Positions 48,390-57,598 of a stretch of DNA of 64,000 nucleotides are shown here, one piece after another. The notes below the pieces were generated by a model, which saw only the letters and a list, made by a program, of their open reading frames with translations, was not told the origin of the DNA and searched no databases. The position numbers were made by a program, and so were the translations under genes. The stretch covers positions 1 through 64,000 of the forward strand of contig JACAEX010000078.1 in assembly GCA_013388635.1 (NCBI GenBank). The letters run 5' to 3'. Source of the DNA: Syntrophaceae bacterium (GTDB lineage Bacteria; Desulfobacterota; BSN033; UBA1163). How positions within the stretch are numbered: the stretch's first letter is position 1; each line of letters starts with the position of its first letter.

Positions 48390-50900
48390 ATGAAAGACGC
48401 CTATATAGCCATCCACGGCCATTTTTATCAGCCCCCGCGAGAGAATCCCTGGTTGGAGACCGTTGAAAGGGAGGAGAGCGCCTCTCCCTTTCACGACTGG
48501 AATGAGCGGATCACGTCCGAATGTTACCGTCCGAATGCGTATGCACGGATCGTCGATGGAGAGGGGAAGATCCTCCATCTCGTGAATAACTATTCCTTCC
48601 TCAGTTTCAATTTCGGTCCGACCCTTCTTTTCTGGTTGGAGGAGAAAGCCCCCACGGTTTATCAGAAGGTGATCGAGGCAGACCGGGAAGCGATCAGAAG
48701 ATTTGGCCATGGGAACGCCATGGCGCAGGCCTATAACCATATCATCATGCCGCTGGCCAGCGAAAGGGATCAGGAGACGGAAATCCTCTGGGGGATAGCC
48801 GACTTCGAGAAGCGATTTTCTCGGAGGCCAGAGGCCATGTGGCTTCCTGAGACTGCGGTCAACTCCTCCACGCTTCGACTTCTGGCCACACACGGAATGG
48901 AATACCTCATCCTGAGCCCTTTTCAGGCCCTGAGGGTGCGTCCCATCGGGGTTAGGAAGTGGAGCGACGTCTCCAGGGGCAGAATCGACCCGACCCAACC
49001 GTACCGATATTTCATCAAGGATGAGTCAGGCAAGAGGCATTCAGATCGGTTCATCGATATCTTTTTCTACGATGCGGCAATCTCAAATGAGGTTACGTTT
49101 GGGGATCTCTTGAAAGACGGGAATGCCCTGGTCGAGAGATTCGCTCGAGCCTACCAGGCTTCGAAGAGAAGGCCCCAGCTGATCCATATTGCTACCGATG
49201 GGGAGACCTACGGCCATCACAAAAAATTCGGTGAGATGGCCCTGGCCTATGCATTGAGGGAGGGGTTCCCTGGACGCGGATTGGAGATGGTCAACTATGC
49301 CACCTTCCTCAAACGGTTCCCTCCGATTTATGAGGTGGAGATCGATGAGGGCCCGAAAGGAGAAGGGACCTCCTGGAGCTGTGCCCATGGGATCGCTCGT
49401 TGGAAAGAGGATTGTGGTTGCAGCACAGGCGGGAAGCCTGGATGGAATCAAAAATGGCGAAGGCCGCTGAGGGAGGCGATTGACCTTCTAAGGGATGATC
49501 TGAGCGGGATCTTTGAAAGAGAGGGGGGAAGGATCTTCAGGGATGTGTGGGAGGCAAGGAATGGCTATATCGATGTGATTCTGGACCGTTCGCGGTCAGG
49601 TGTCAGCCGATTCTTCGATCGGTACGGAGTCAAGGGCCTTGACGAGGAGGCAAGAATCCGGGGTCTGAAACTCCTGGAGATGGAGAGGCATGCCTTACTG
49701 ATGTACACCAGTTGTGGTTGGTTCTTTGCGGATCTGGCAGGCCTGGAGACGGTTCAGATCCTTCTCTATGCAGCCAGGGCCATTCAACTGGCTGAGGAGT
49801 TAACCGGTCAGGAAATTGAAAAGAAATTCATTCAGAATCTATCCCGGGCGAGGAGCAATGTTCCCGCTATGGGAAATGGGGAGCAGGTCTATCAGAGACT
49901 GGTCAAGCCGAGATCCGTAACCCTAGATAGGGTGGTGAACCATTATGCGATCTTCTCTTTCTTTGATAATGAAGAAAGGGAGAAGAAGATCTTTTCCTAC
50001 CGGGTCGAGAGAGTGAATGAGGAGAGGGTGGAGAAGGAAGAGAGCAGATTGGCCCTGGGCCAGGTGAGGGTGATTTCGGAGATCATCCCAGAGTGCAAGG
50101 ACTTTCTCTTTGGTTTGATCTTCACCAAGGATGATGGCGTTCGAACCTGGGTGTCGGAATTGAGTGGAATGTCCAGTTTTGAGCTGCTACGGGAAAGAGG
50201 CCTTGAGAGCATTGAAAAGGGTAGGGAGGAGATGGCTAAGGTGCTTGCTTCTATTCTCGGAGGCCGGGTCCTAACGATTCGAGATATTTTTAAAGAAGAG
50301 AAGGAGAATCTCTTTCGGAAGATGGTCGCACATGGGATGGGGGAGCCTTCCAAGCTCTATGCCGAACTTTTTGGGGGATTGGAAAAGACGGGAAAAGGGA
50401 CAACCCAGAAGGGATCAGAGGCTGCTGATTGGGTTCGTTCAGCCGGAGAAGCGATGCTCAGCGAACGATTATTGCGTGAGATTGAAGCGCTGAAGAGCGA
50501 TTTTGAAGGGACGGTGAAAAAGGGAGAGATCGATGAGATCGTCCGTGAAGCAAAGGATCAAGGTTTTGAGCTGAAGACCGAAGAGGTGACTCTGATATTG
50601 AGCTCACGGTTGGAGGAGATGATGAGGGTCCTTCACAGGATGATGATCGGCTCACGGGTCGGTTCCGTTGAGGAAGAGAAGGAGAGGGTGGAGGAGGTGA
50701 TCAGGTTCTTGGCGGTGATCGAAAAATGGGGTTTTAGGCTTCAGAAAGAGGAGGCTCAGGCATTGATGAATGAATTATTGGAAGAGTATGTTTCGGCCCG
50801 TGAAAGGAGCTGGTGGGAAGGTGGTACGGAGAAACCATTCCCTCCCAATCTGATCACCCTGGGGGAAAAACTGGGCTTCAATGTGGAGAGGTTTTTATAG
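48390..50900 (+). CDS. GH57 / DUF3536-type glycoside hydrolase family protein
   Basis: YIAIHGHFYQPPRENPWLETV, AMWLPETAVNSSTLRLLATHGMEYLILSPFQA, HIATDGETYGHH. Confidence 0.9.
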   Translation: MKDAYIAIHGHFYQPPRENPWLETVEREESASPFHDWNERITSECYRPNAYARIVDGEGKILHLVNNYSFLSFNFGPTLLFWLEEKAPTVYQKVIEADREAIRRFGHGNAMAQAYNHIIMPLASERDQETEILWGIADFEKRFSRRPEAMWLPETAVNSSTLRLLATHGMEYLILSPFQALRVRPIGVRKWSDVSRGRIDPTQPYRYFIKDESGKRHSDRFIDIFFYDAAISNEVTFGDLLKDGNALVERFARAYQASKRRPQLIHIATDGETYGHHKKFGEMALAYALREGFPGRGLEMVNYATFLKRFPPIYEVEIDEGPKGEGTSWSCAHGIARWKEDCGCSTGGKPGWNQKWRRPLREAIDLLRDDLSGIFEREGGRIFRDVWEARNGYIDVILDRSRSGVSRFFDRYGVKGLDEEARIRGLKLLEMERHALLMYTSCGWFFADLAGLETVQILLYAARAIQLAEELTGQEIEKKFIQNLSRARSNVPAMGNGEQVYQRLVKPRSVTLDRVVNHYAIFSFFDNEEREKKIFSYRVERVNEERVEKEESRLALGQVRVISEIIPECKDFLFGLIFTKDDGVRTWVSELSGMSSFELLRERGLESIEKGREEMAKVLASILGGRVLTIRDIFKEEKENLFRKMVAHGMGEPSKLYAELFGGLEKTGKGTTQKGSEAADWVRSAGEAMLSERLLREIEALKSDFEGTVKKGEIDEIVREAKDQGFELKTEEVTLILSSRLEEMMRVLHRMMIGSRVGSVEEEKERVEEVIRFLAVIEKWGFRLQKEEAQALMNELLEEYVSARERSWWEGGTEKPFPPNLITLGEKLGFNVERFL

Positions 50901-51189
50901 AGGATTGGCCCACATCGTTCAACGCCCATCATAAGACGCAAGGGGTCAAACATTTCCTGTACGGTATAAGGCATTCCCATGGATGAAAATTCTTATTGAC
51001 TTCTATCCGTAGTTTTTAATAAACTTTTTTAGAGTTGGCGTCTCCAAGGAAAGCCTTTCAACTGAATGGGTGGGGCAGGAGAAGAGAGGGGTGGGAATAC
51101 GGATTCCCATGAAAGGAGGTGATGGGACTTATTACTCAGTGCTCAAATATTTTTTCACTTCTGGTTGATGTTTCAAAAGGAGGTCGATT

Positions 51190-52665
51190 ATGAACGAGGA
51201 AAAAAAGGGAAAAATGGTCTCTGGAGGCTGCGGACCTGACTTTGAAGTGGCGGATTTTCCAGAGCCGCCGCGGGATTTGACTCCCAGAAAACTCTTTGCC
51301 ATTCTGGGTCCGGCTGTCATTGCCCTTGGTGGTACGATCGGTGGAGGAGAATGGCTTGTCGGCCCCTCCCTCTTTGTTAAATGGGGCCTAACTCTTCTGT
51401 GGATCACCACGATTTCGTCCTTGCTTCAGACCTTCCTCAACCTCGAAATGGCTCGCTATACCCTTTATACAGGAGAACCGGTGACCGTTGGTTTTATGAG
51501 ACTCGCACCCGGAAAGGCATTCTGGGGATGGCTCTTCACCGTTGTGGGATTCTTAGAAAGAGGGCTTCCGGGATGGGCCCTCGGTGCAGCAACCGCCTTA
51601 GCTGCCTTTCAACTGGGTAAAATTCCCGGGGCTCCGGATAAGGGGACGGTCATTGTCTGGGGTTATGTCATCTTTGCTTCGTGTGTGATCCTGGTCTCAT
51701 TGGGTCGAAGAATTGAACGGACCCTCGAGTGGGCGAACTGGATCATGATGTTCGTCGTTCTCGCAGGGCTTTTAATACTCGATATCTTTATCGTTCCAGG
51801 ATCGGTCTGGCTGGAAGGCCTTGTGGGATTTGTCAGTTTTGGATCCATCCCAAAGGGCGTTGATCTGCTCCTCTTGGGTGCCCTTGTGGGTTACTCTGCG
51901 TACGGAGGGTTCGGTAACAACGCCATCACCAACTGGTACCGGGACAAAGGATACGGGATGGGTGGTAAGGTTGGATATATCCCGGCTGCCATTGGTGGAA
52001 AGATGATACACGTCTCGCCCGTTGGGAAGGTTGCCATGCCGACGGAGAAGAACGTTTCAAGCTGGAAGGGCTGGTGGAAGATTCTCAGCATCGACCAATG
52101 GGTGGTCTTCTATTTCGGGGCCATGCTCGGGATGTTCCTTCCTGGGATCCTTTACTGTGGAGTGCTTCCCAGGGGTGAGGCCCTTCCAAGCTGGGGGATC
52201 GCTGCCTCAACGGCCAGCGGTCTCATATTAAAGCTTGGCAATTTTGGGTGGTTCCTCGCCCTCTTCTTTGGGTTCTGGATTATGTATTCTACAGCTGTTA
52301 GTAACGTGGACCTGGTCGTCCGACAGGCTACGGATATGCTCTGGTTTGCATCGCCGGGTGTCAGAAGATTTTCAAAGGAGGACATTCGGAGGATCTATTA
52401 TCTCTTGCTGATCGTGTTTATCATCTGGGGTTTATCCTTTGTGAATATCACCCTTCCTCTGATCATCTTTGCCATCAGCGCCAACATTGCCAACCTTACC
52501 ATGGCCCTCTCTGCGATCCTCACAATCCGTCTGAATCGGAAGTTCCTTCCCAAGGAGTTTCGACCGGCGGTGTGGAGAGAGGTCATCCTTGTCCTGAACC
52601 TGATCTTCTTCGGGTTCTTCTTCGGGGTCTTTCTCCTCAATCGATTTTTCGGTCTCAAGTTCTAA
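51190..52665 (+). CDS. Nramp-like transporter with atypical TM1 motif
   Basis: KLFAILGPAVIALGGTIGGGEWLVGPSLFVKWGLTLLW; polytopic membrane protein. Confidence 0.75.
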   Translation: MNEEKKGKMVSGGCGPDFEVADFPEPPRDLTPRKLFAILGPAVIALGGTIGGGEWLVGPSLFVKWGLTLLWITTISSLLQTFLNLEMARYTLYTGEPVTVGFMRLAPGKAFWGWLFTVVGFLERGLPGWALGAATALAAFQLGKIPGAPDKGTVIVWGYVIFASCVILVSLGRRIERTLEWANWIMMFVVLAGLLILDIFIVPGSVWLEGLVGFVSFGSIPKGVDLLLLGALVGYSAYGGFGNNAITNWYRDKGYGMGGKVGYIPAAIGGKMIHVSPVGKVAMPTEKNVSSWKGWWKILSIDQWVVFYFGAMLGMFLPGILYCGVLPRGEALPSWGIAASTASGLILKLGNFGWFLALFFGFWIMYSTAVSNVDLVVRQATDMLWFASPGVRRFSKEDIRRIYYLLLIVFIIWGLSFVNITLPLIIFAISANIANLTMALSAILTIRLNRKFLPKEFRPAVWREVILVLNLIFFGFFFGVFLLNRFFGLKF

Positions 52666-52674
52666 TGACCTTCA

Positions 52675-52708
52675 GGCCCATCGTCCTTACTTATTCGGGC
52701 GATGGGCC
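52675..52708 (+). terminator. Terminator-like hairpin after Nramp-like gene
   Basis: GGCCCATCG ... CGATGGGCC followed by TCTTT. Confidence 0.6.
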
Positions 52709-52935
52709 TCTTTATGTGACCTCGAACTGCTTTTTTTACAGGGATCGAATTCTGAAGGCTCCTCAAACCCCTGCCTGATCTTGTCTCCATTCCCTGGAAC
52801 CTCTTGAAAGAGCTCGTCCCAGGCGCGGTCCATCTTCTCTTTCATCTTCTGGAGTTCGCCCAAAAAAGTGATTCCCCATTCCACGAGTCGTTCCTCCTTT
52901 TTTTCTAAAGGGATTGATTGATCAGCACGGGCCAA
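52687..52935 (-). pseudogene. Possible truncated Hsp20 N-terminal fragment
   Basis: ERLVEWGITFLGELQKMKEKMDRAWDELFQEVPG resembles the N-terminal extension of some Hsp20 proteins; no alpha-crystallin domain. Confidence 0.3.
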
Positions 52936-53094
52936 AACGGCCGGGCTGACTTGATGGATTAAACTTTTGCATAAACCTCAACATTACTGAAATGGTGAGA
53001 AAAGTAAATAGGGCGAATCCTGTATTTTCTTGAAGGAAAAGCAGTATCTGGGTTTCACCCCATAAGGGAACCTCTAATAATTCCCGATCCGTTA

Positions 53095-53135
53095 CTCCCG
53101 CCCCGTATTAAGTACGGGGTAAACTCCGGCGGGAG
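53095..53135. repeat. Nested palindrome (REP-like)
   Basis: CTCCCG-CCCCGTA-TTAAG-TACGGGG-TAAACTCCGG-CGGGAG, followed by CTGGATTCCTGGTTTCGCAGGAATGACA. Confidence 0.7.
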
Positions 53136-53460
53136 TCCAGTTATTTCAAGACCCTCTGGATTCCTGGTTTCGCAGGAATGACATTTTTAGAAGGTAGCCA
53201 TAAGTTTTGACCCCACCGACTGGAGCAATTCGGAAATACCCTATTTTTCCCTATAAAATATACGACATACCCCATGGGCTCTTCAGCCCATTTTGAATAG
53301 AATCGAGATGAGAAACCTCCAATAAATCTTTTGAAAATCCTGGTGAAGAGGAGCGGGATTTGTGGTATAAAATAAAAATAGAACAGGCGGCCATGTGACG
53401 AAATAGATGGGTTTGAAACTGACTTAACCTAACTCTATTATCAGAAGGGAGGATGCGTCT

Positions 53461-53865
53461 ATGGAATGGTTAAAAAGCCTGGGTGTTTTGGTCGGACGAA
53501 TTCTTCTGGTTTTGATCTTTCTTCAGTCCGGCATAGGGAAGATCGAAAATTTCCAAAAGACCGCACAGTATATGGCCAGTTATGGCATGCCTTTTACCAA
53601 TTTCTTTCTCGTCGGCGCCATCTTCGTTGAACTCATCGGTTGCCTCGCCGTCATCTTAGGATTTTCCACCCGGCTTGGAGCTGTCCTGCTCCTTGTTTTC
53701 TTGATTCCCACCACCCTCATTTTTCACACCAATTTTTCTGATCAGATTCAAGTGATCATGTTCATGAAGAATGTGAGCATCTTTGGAGGATGCCTTCTCC
53801 TTCTGTCGTTTGGAGGAGGGCGGTTCAGTTTAGACTACCTTTTGAGGGGAAGAAAGGGGAAATGA
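53461..53865 (+). CDS. DoxX family membrane protein
   Basis: GRILLVLIFLQSGIGKIENFQKTAQYMASYGMP. Confidence 0.85.
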   Translation: MEWLKSLGVLVGRILLVLIFLQSGIGKIENFQKTAQYMASYGMPFTNFFLVGAIFVELIGCLAVILGFSTRLGAVLLLVFLIPTTLIFHTNFSDQIQVIMFMKNVSIFGGCLLLLSFGGGRFSLDYLLRGRKGK

Positions 53866-54875
53866 AGCCTGGCTGCTGGAGGATCTGGTGGAAGGCCTTC
53901 CGGTTTCATTACACCACCGCCAGCTTTATGCCGGGGATATTAGGAGGGGTGATCGCCTGGACCTATGATGGTCAATTTCATCCGGGGTATTTCCTCCTGG
54001 TGATGCTGGGTCTTCTCCTCAATCATCTGGCCCTCAATATGACCGATGACTATTACGACTTCCACCATTTGGTCGATCTTTTCGATTCTCATGGTAATCC
54101 TTATTCAGGCGGAAGCGGGGTCCTTTCAAAGGGCTGGATCACTCCTGGCCAGATGCGAGATGTCTTTGTCAGCTTTTATGTCATTGCGATCGGGATCGGA
54201 ATATTCTTAGGAGTGTTGAGAGGCACTTTTGTTCTTCTCCTTTTGATCTTTGGCTTTTTCTGTGCCTACTTTTATACGGCCCCTCCCATTCGATTCGGTT
54301 ATAGGGGACTCGGGGAGATCGCTCAGCTTCTCTGCTTCGGCCCGGGAATCGGTCTGGGAGCTTATTATGTGCAGGCGCAGAGGCTTTCCTGGGAGGCCTT
54401 CTGGGGAACGCTTCCCTTCGGGATCATGCTCTTCTCGATGATTACGATCAACGAGATTCCCGATTACCTTGAAGACCGGCGGGCAGGAAAATTGAACCTG
54501 GTGGCCCGCTTCGGCAGGAAGGCTGGGATGAGACTTTTTATCCTGAGCCTCATTTCTGCTTATGGGGCCATTCTGATCGGCATCCTTTTGGGAAGGGTTC
54601 CTGTTATTGGACTGCTCGGTCTGCTGACCCTCCCTATTGCCTACCGAACGGTTTCGATTCTAAGAAGGCATTATGAGGAACCGGCTAAAATGGCGCCTGC
54701 CAATCTCGGAATGATCTGTACCCATAACTTCACAGCCATCCTGCTTATCGTTGCCTACTCCTTCGAGGGATTTAAGAAGGATGCCTTATCAGCCTCTCTT
54801 CTGCCTTTGATCGTATTGATCGTGCTTTATCTTCCGGTTGCGGCTTTGATCAAGAAAGCGATTTCTTCCCGGTAG
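53862..54875 (+). CDS. UbiA-family prenyltransferase
   Basis: NMTDDYYDFHHLVD...GGSGVLSKG; NEIPDYLEDRRAGKLNLVARFG. Confidence 0.9.
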   Translation: MKPGCWRIWWKAFRFHYTTASFMPGILGGVIAWTYDGQFHPGYFLLVMLGLLLNHLALNMTDDYYDFHHLVDLFDSHGNPYSGGSGVLSKGWITPGQMRDVFVSFYVIAIGIGIFLGVLRGTFVLLLLIFGFFCAYFYTAPPIRFGYRGLGEIAQLLCFGPGIGLGAYYVQAQRLSWEAFWGTLPFGIMLFSMITINEIPDYLEDRRAGKLNLVARFGRKAGMRLFILSLISAYGAILIGILLGRVPVIGLLGLLTLPIAYRTVSILRRHYEEPAKMAPANLGMICTHNFTAILLIVAYSFEGFKKDALSASLLPLIVLIVLYLPVAALIKKAISSR

Positions 54876-54930
54876 AAGAACCTGATGGGGGGAGAAAGGG
54901 TGTTGCTATTTTAGAAAGGAGGGAAGCTTC

Positions 54931-55203
54931 ATGACGAAAGAGGAGTTTTATCTTTTGGAGTTCACGGGTGCGGAGTGACCTCACTGCCACAAGATGGATC
55001 CTCTCGTGGAGAGGTTAGAAGAAGAAGAGGGCATCAGGGTAGCCAGATTAGAAGTCTGGCATAACGAAGCCAATGCCAAATTGATGAGGGAGTACGACAA
55101 GGGTTATTGCGGTGGTGTTCCGTTCTTCTTCAACAAAAAGACGGGTAAATGGATCTGCGGCTCGGCAGACTATGAACGATTGAGGAAGTGGGCACTCGAA
55201 TAA
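54931..55203 (+). CDS. Thioredoxin-like selenoprotein (UGA at 54976-54978 read as Sec)
   Basis: MTKEEFYLLEFTGAE-U-PHCHKMDPLVERLEEEEGIRVARLEVWHNEANAKLMREYDKGYCGGVPFFFNKKTGKWICGSADYERLRKWALE; SD AAAGGAGGG upstream; TGA sits at the first Cys of CPHC. Confidence 0.85.
55000..55014 (+). promoter_or_regulatory. Putative bacterial SECIS apical stem-loop
   Basis: CCTCTC-GTG-GAGAGG, perfect 6-bp stem, 3-nt loop starting with G, 21 nt after the UGA. Confidence 0.75.
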
Positions 55204-55239
55204 GAAATTCAAAATTCAAAATTTGAAGAAAGGAACCCC

Positions 55240-56310
55240 ATGAGTCTTTTTGAGGAGTATCATCCCTTAACAGGGAAGATGTTTCAGATTCTCAAAGCCG
55301 ATGGAACCCTTGTGTCTGGTCAGAAGCCGCCGATCAGTGATCAGGAGATATTTGCCCTCTATAAGAAGATGCTCTTCATCCGCCTCGCTGACCAGAGGGC
55401 CTTGATGCTTCAACGTCAAGGCCGGTTCGGGACCTATGCGCCAATCTGGGGTCAGGAGGCCTGCCAGGTTGGAAGCGCTTATGCGCTTCAAAAAGGGGAT
55501 TGGGTCGTTCCTGCTTTCAGGGAGATTGGGGCAACCTTGATGATGGGGATTTCCCTGAAGAGTTTCTATCTCTACTGGATGGGAAATGAGATGGGAAGTC
55601 GCGCGCCAGAGGGAATGAACGTCATGCCTGTTTCAGTCCCCGTCGGAACCCAGACGCTCCATGCAGTTGGGGTGGCATGGGCAGCCAAGCTGAGGGGAGA
55701 AAAGGTCGTCGCCTTAGTCTTCTTCGGAGACGGAGCGACCTCCAAAGGCGATTTTCATGAGGCGATGAATTTTGCAGGCGTCTTTAAGACGCCAACGGTA
55801 TTCTTCTGTCAGAATAATCAATTTGCCATCTCCGTTCCAAGGTCTCTTCAAACTGCTTCGAAGACGATCGCCCAAAAGGCGATCGCTTATGGATGCGATG
55901 GCATTCAGGTGGATGGAAATGATCTCTTCGCCGTCTATCTGGCAACCAAGGAGGCAGTGGAGAAGGCCCGTTCTGGAGGGGGTCCTACATTGATTGAAGG
56001 GGTGACCTATCGTTTCGGGCCTCACACGACAGCCGATGATCCCACAAAATATAGGACCGAGGCAGAGATCGAACCTTGGAAGCCCTTGGATCCGTTCGTG
56101 CGGTTGAGGTTCTATCTCGGGGAGAAAGGGATGTGGGACGAGGAGATTGAGAATCGGCTAACCGCGGAGGCCCAGAAGGAGATCGATCAGGCGGTGAAAG
56201 ATGCGGAGGCTGTACCCTCACCGCAGGTTGAAGAGATCTTTCAATACGTCTTCGCAGAGATGCCCCATCCGTTAAAAGAGCAATTGGAGTATCTAAAATC
56301 AACTTTGTAA
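55240..56310 (+). CDS. pdhA: Pyruvate dehydrogenase E1 component alpha subunit
   Basis: RADQRALMLQRQGRFGTYAPIWGQEACQVG; FFGDGATSKGDFHEAMNFAG. Confidence 0.95.
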   Translation: MSLFEEYHPLTGKMFQILKADGTLVSGQKPPISDQEIFALYKKMLFIRLADQRALMLQRQGRFGTYAPIWGQEACQVGSAYALQKGDWVVPAFREIGATLMMGISLKSFYLYWMGNEMGSRAPEGMNVMPVSVPVGTQTLHAVGVAWAAKLRGEKVVALVFFGDGATSKGDFHEAMNFAGVFKTPTVFFCQNNQFAISVPRSLQTASKTIAQKAIAYGCDGIQVDGNDLFAVYLATKEAVEKARSGGGPTLIEGVTYRFGPHTTADDPTKYRTEAEIEPWKPLDPFVRLRFYLGEKGMWDEEIENRLTAEAQKEIDQAVKDAEAVPSPQVEEIFQYVFAEMPHPLKEQLEYLKSTL

Positions 56311-56315
56311 GTTAA

Positions 56316-56437
56316 ATCCGAAGCACGAAATCCGAAATTCGAAACAATTTCAAATGACCAAAATTCAAAATTCTAAATTGGATGATGAAGTAAGTTTAAG
56401 AAATTTGGTCATTTGGATTTAGGATTTGTTTCGGATT
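56316..56437. repeat. Imperfect inverted repeat between pdhA and pdhB
   Basis: AATCCGAA...TCCGAAATTCGAAACAATTTCAAATGACCAAAATT / AAATTTGGTCATTTGGATTTAGGATTTGTTTCGGATT. Confidence 0.7.
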
Positions 56438-56540
56438 GGTCCTTAACGGACACTTCGCCCGATATTCGAATGTCGAGCTTTGAGAAACCTGTTTGGGTCT
56501 TCCGGCAGATAGGGGATTGGGGTTAGAGGAGGTTCTGGCG

Positions 56541-57518
56541 ATGGCCAAATTGAATATGGTGGAGGCGATCAATTTAGCTCTGCGAGAGGAGATGGAGAGG
56601 GATGATCGGATCGTAGTGCTGGGTGAGGATGTGGGAAAAGAGGGTGGTGTCTTCCGTGTGACCGATGGGCTTCAAGCAAAATTTGGGAAGGATCGGGTGA
56701 TCGACACACCACTGGCAGAGACCGGAATTGTGGGCACGGCCTTCGGCATGGCCGTCTATGGGCTCCGGCCGATTGCGGAGATCCAATTTGAGGGGTTCAT
56801 CTTTCCCTGTCTCGATCAAATCAACAATCACATCGGTCGAATTCGAAACCGGTCGAGGGGAAGATTTACCTGCCCTCTGGTGATCCGATCCCCTTATGGA
56901 GGCGGCATCCACGCCCCCGAACACCATTCAGACAGTCCTGAGGCCATCCTGGCCCATATCCCAGGGATAAAGGTCGTCATTCCCTCTACTCCCTATGAGG
57001 CCAAAGGCCTCCTGATCTCTTCGATCCGAGATCCAGATCCTGTGATCTTCTTCGAACCCAAGCGGATCTACAGGGCCATCCGGGAGGAGGTTCCTGAGGG
57101 CGAATACAGCATCCCCCTCGGAAAGGCGAGGCTGGTTCAAGAGGGCAAGGATGTGACCGTGATCGCCTGGGGAGCGATGGTGAGGGAAGCCCTGAATGCC
57201 GCTGAGCAGTTGAAGGCGGATAAGATCGATGTGGAGGTGATCGATCTGAGGACGATCTCACCGATCGATTCAGAGACCATTGCCGCCTCGATTCGGAAGA
57301 CCGGAAGGGGGGTTATCGTTCACGAGGCAGCCAAGACCTGTGGCCTTGGAGCAGAGATCATCGCCCTGATCAATGAGAAGGCCCTTCTCTCTCTTCAAGC
57401 ACCGATTGAAAGGGTGACAGGCTTTGATATTCCCGTACCTCTTCCGAAGACCGAACATTACTATCTTCCCAATCCCAAAAGGATTGCTTTAGCTGTGAAG
57501 AAGGTGATGAGCTTTTGA
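56541..57518 (+). CDS. pdhB: Pyruvate dehydrogenase E1 component beta subunit
   Basis: MAKLNMVEAINLALREEMERDDRIVVLGEDVGKEGGVFRVTDGL. Confidence 0.95.
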   Translation: MAKLNMVEAINLALREEMERDDRIVVLGEDVGKEGGVFRVTDGLQAKFGKDRVIDTPLAETGIVGTAFGMAVYGLRPIAEIQFEGFIFPCLDQINNHIGRIRNRSRGRFTCPLVIRSPYGGGIHAPEHHSDSPEAILAHIPGIKVVIPSTPYEAKGLLISSIRDPDPVIFFEPKRIYRAIREEVPEGEYSIPLGKARLVQEGKDVTVIAWGAMVREALNAAEQLKADKIDVEVIDLRTISPIDSETIAASIRKTGRGVIVHEAAKTCGLGAEIIALINEKALLSLQAPIERVTGFDIPVPLPKTEHYYLPNPKRIALAVKKVMSF

Positions 57519-57598
57519 AAGGAATGATGGAATGGCGAAATAGTGGGTTTTAAAAAAACATCATTCCAATACTCCAATTAGACTTGTTTGGAGGCTTT

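Noticed and set aside
54994-55203. Thioredoxin-like ORF as a pseudogene with a premature stop
   Set aside because: The only interruption is a TGA at the catalytic Cys position with a SECIS-like hairpin and good SD; selenocysteine decoding is the simpler explanation
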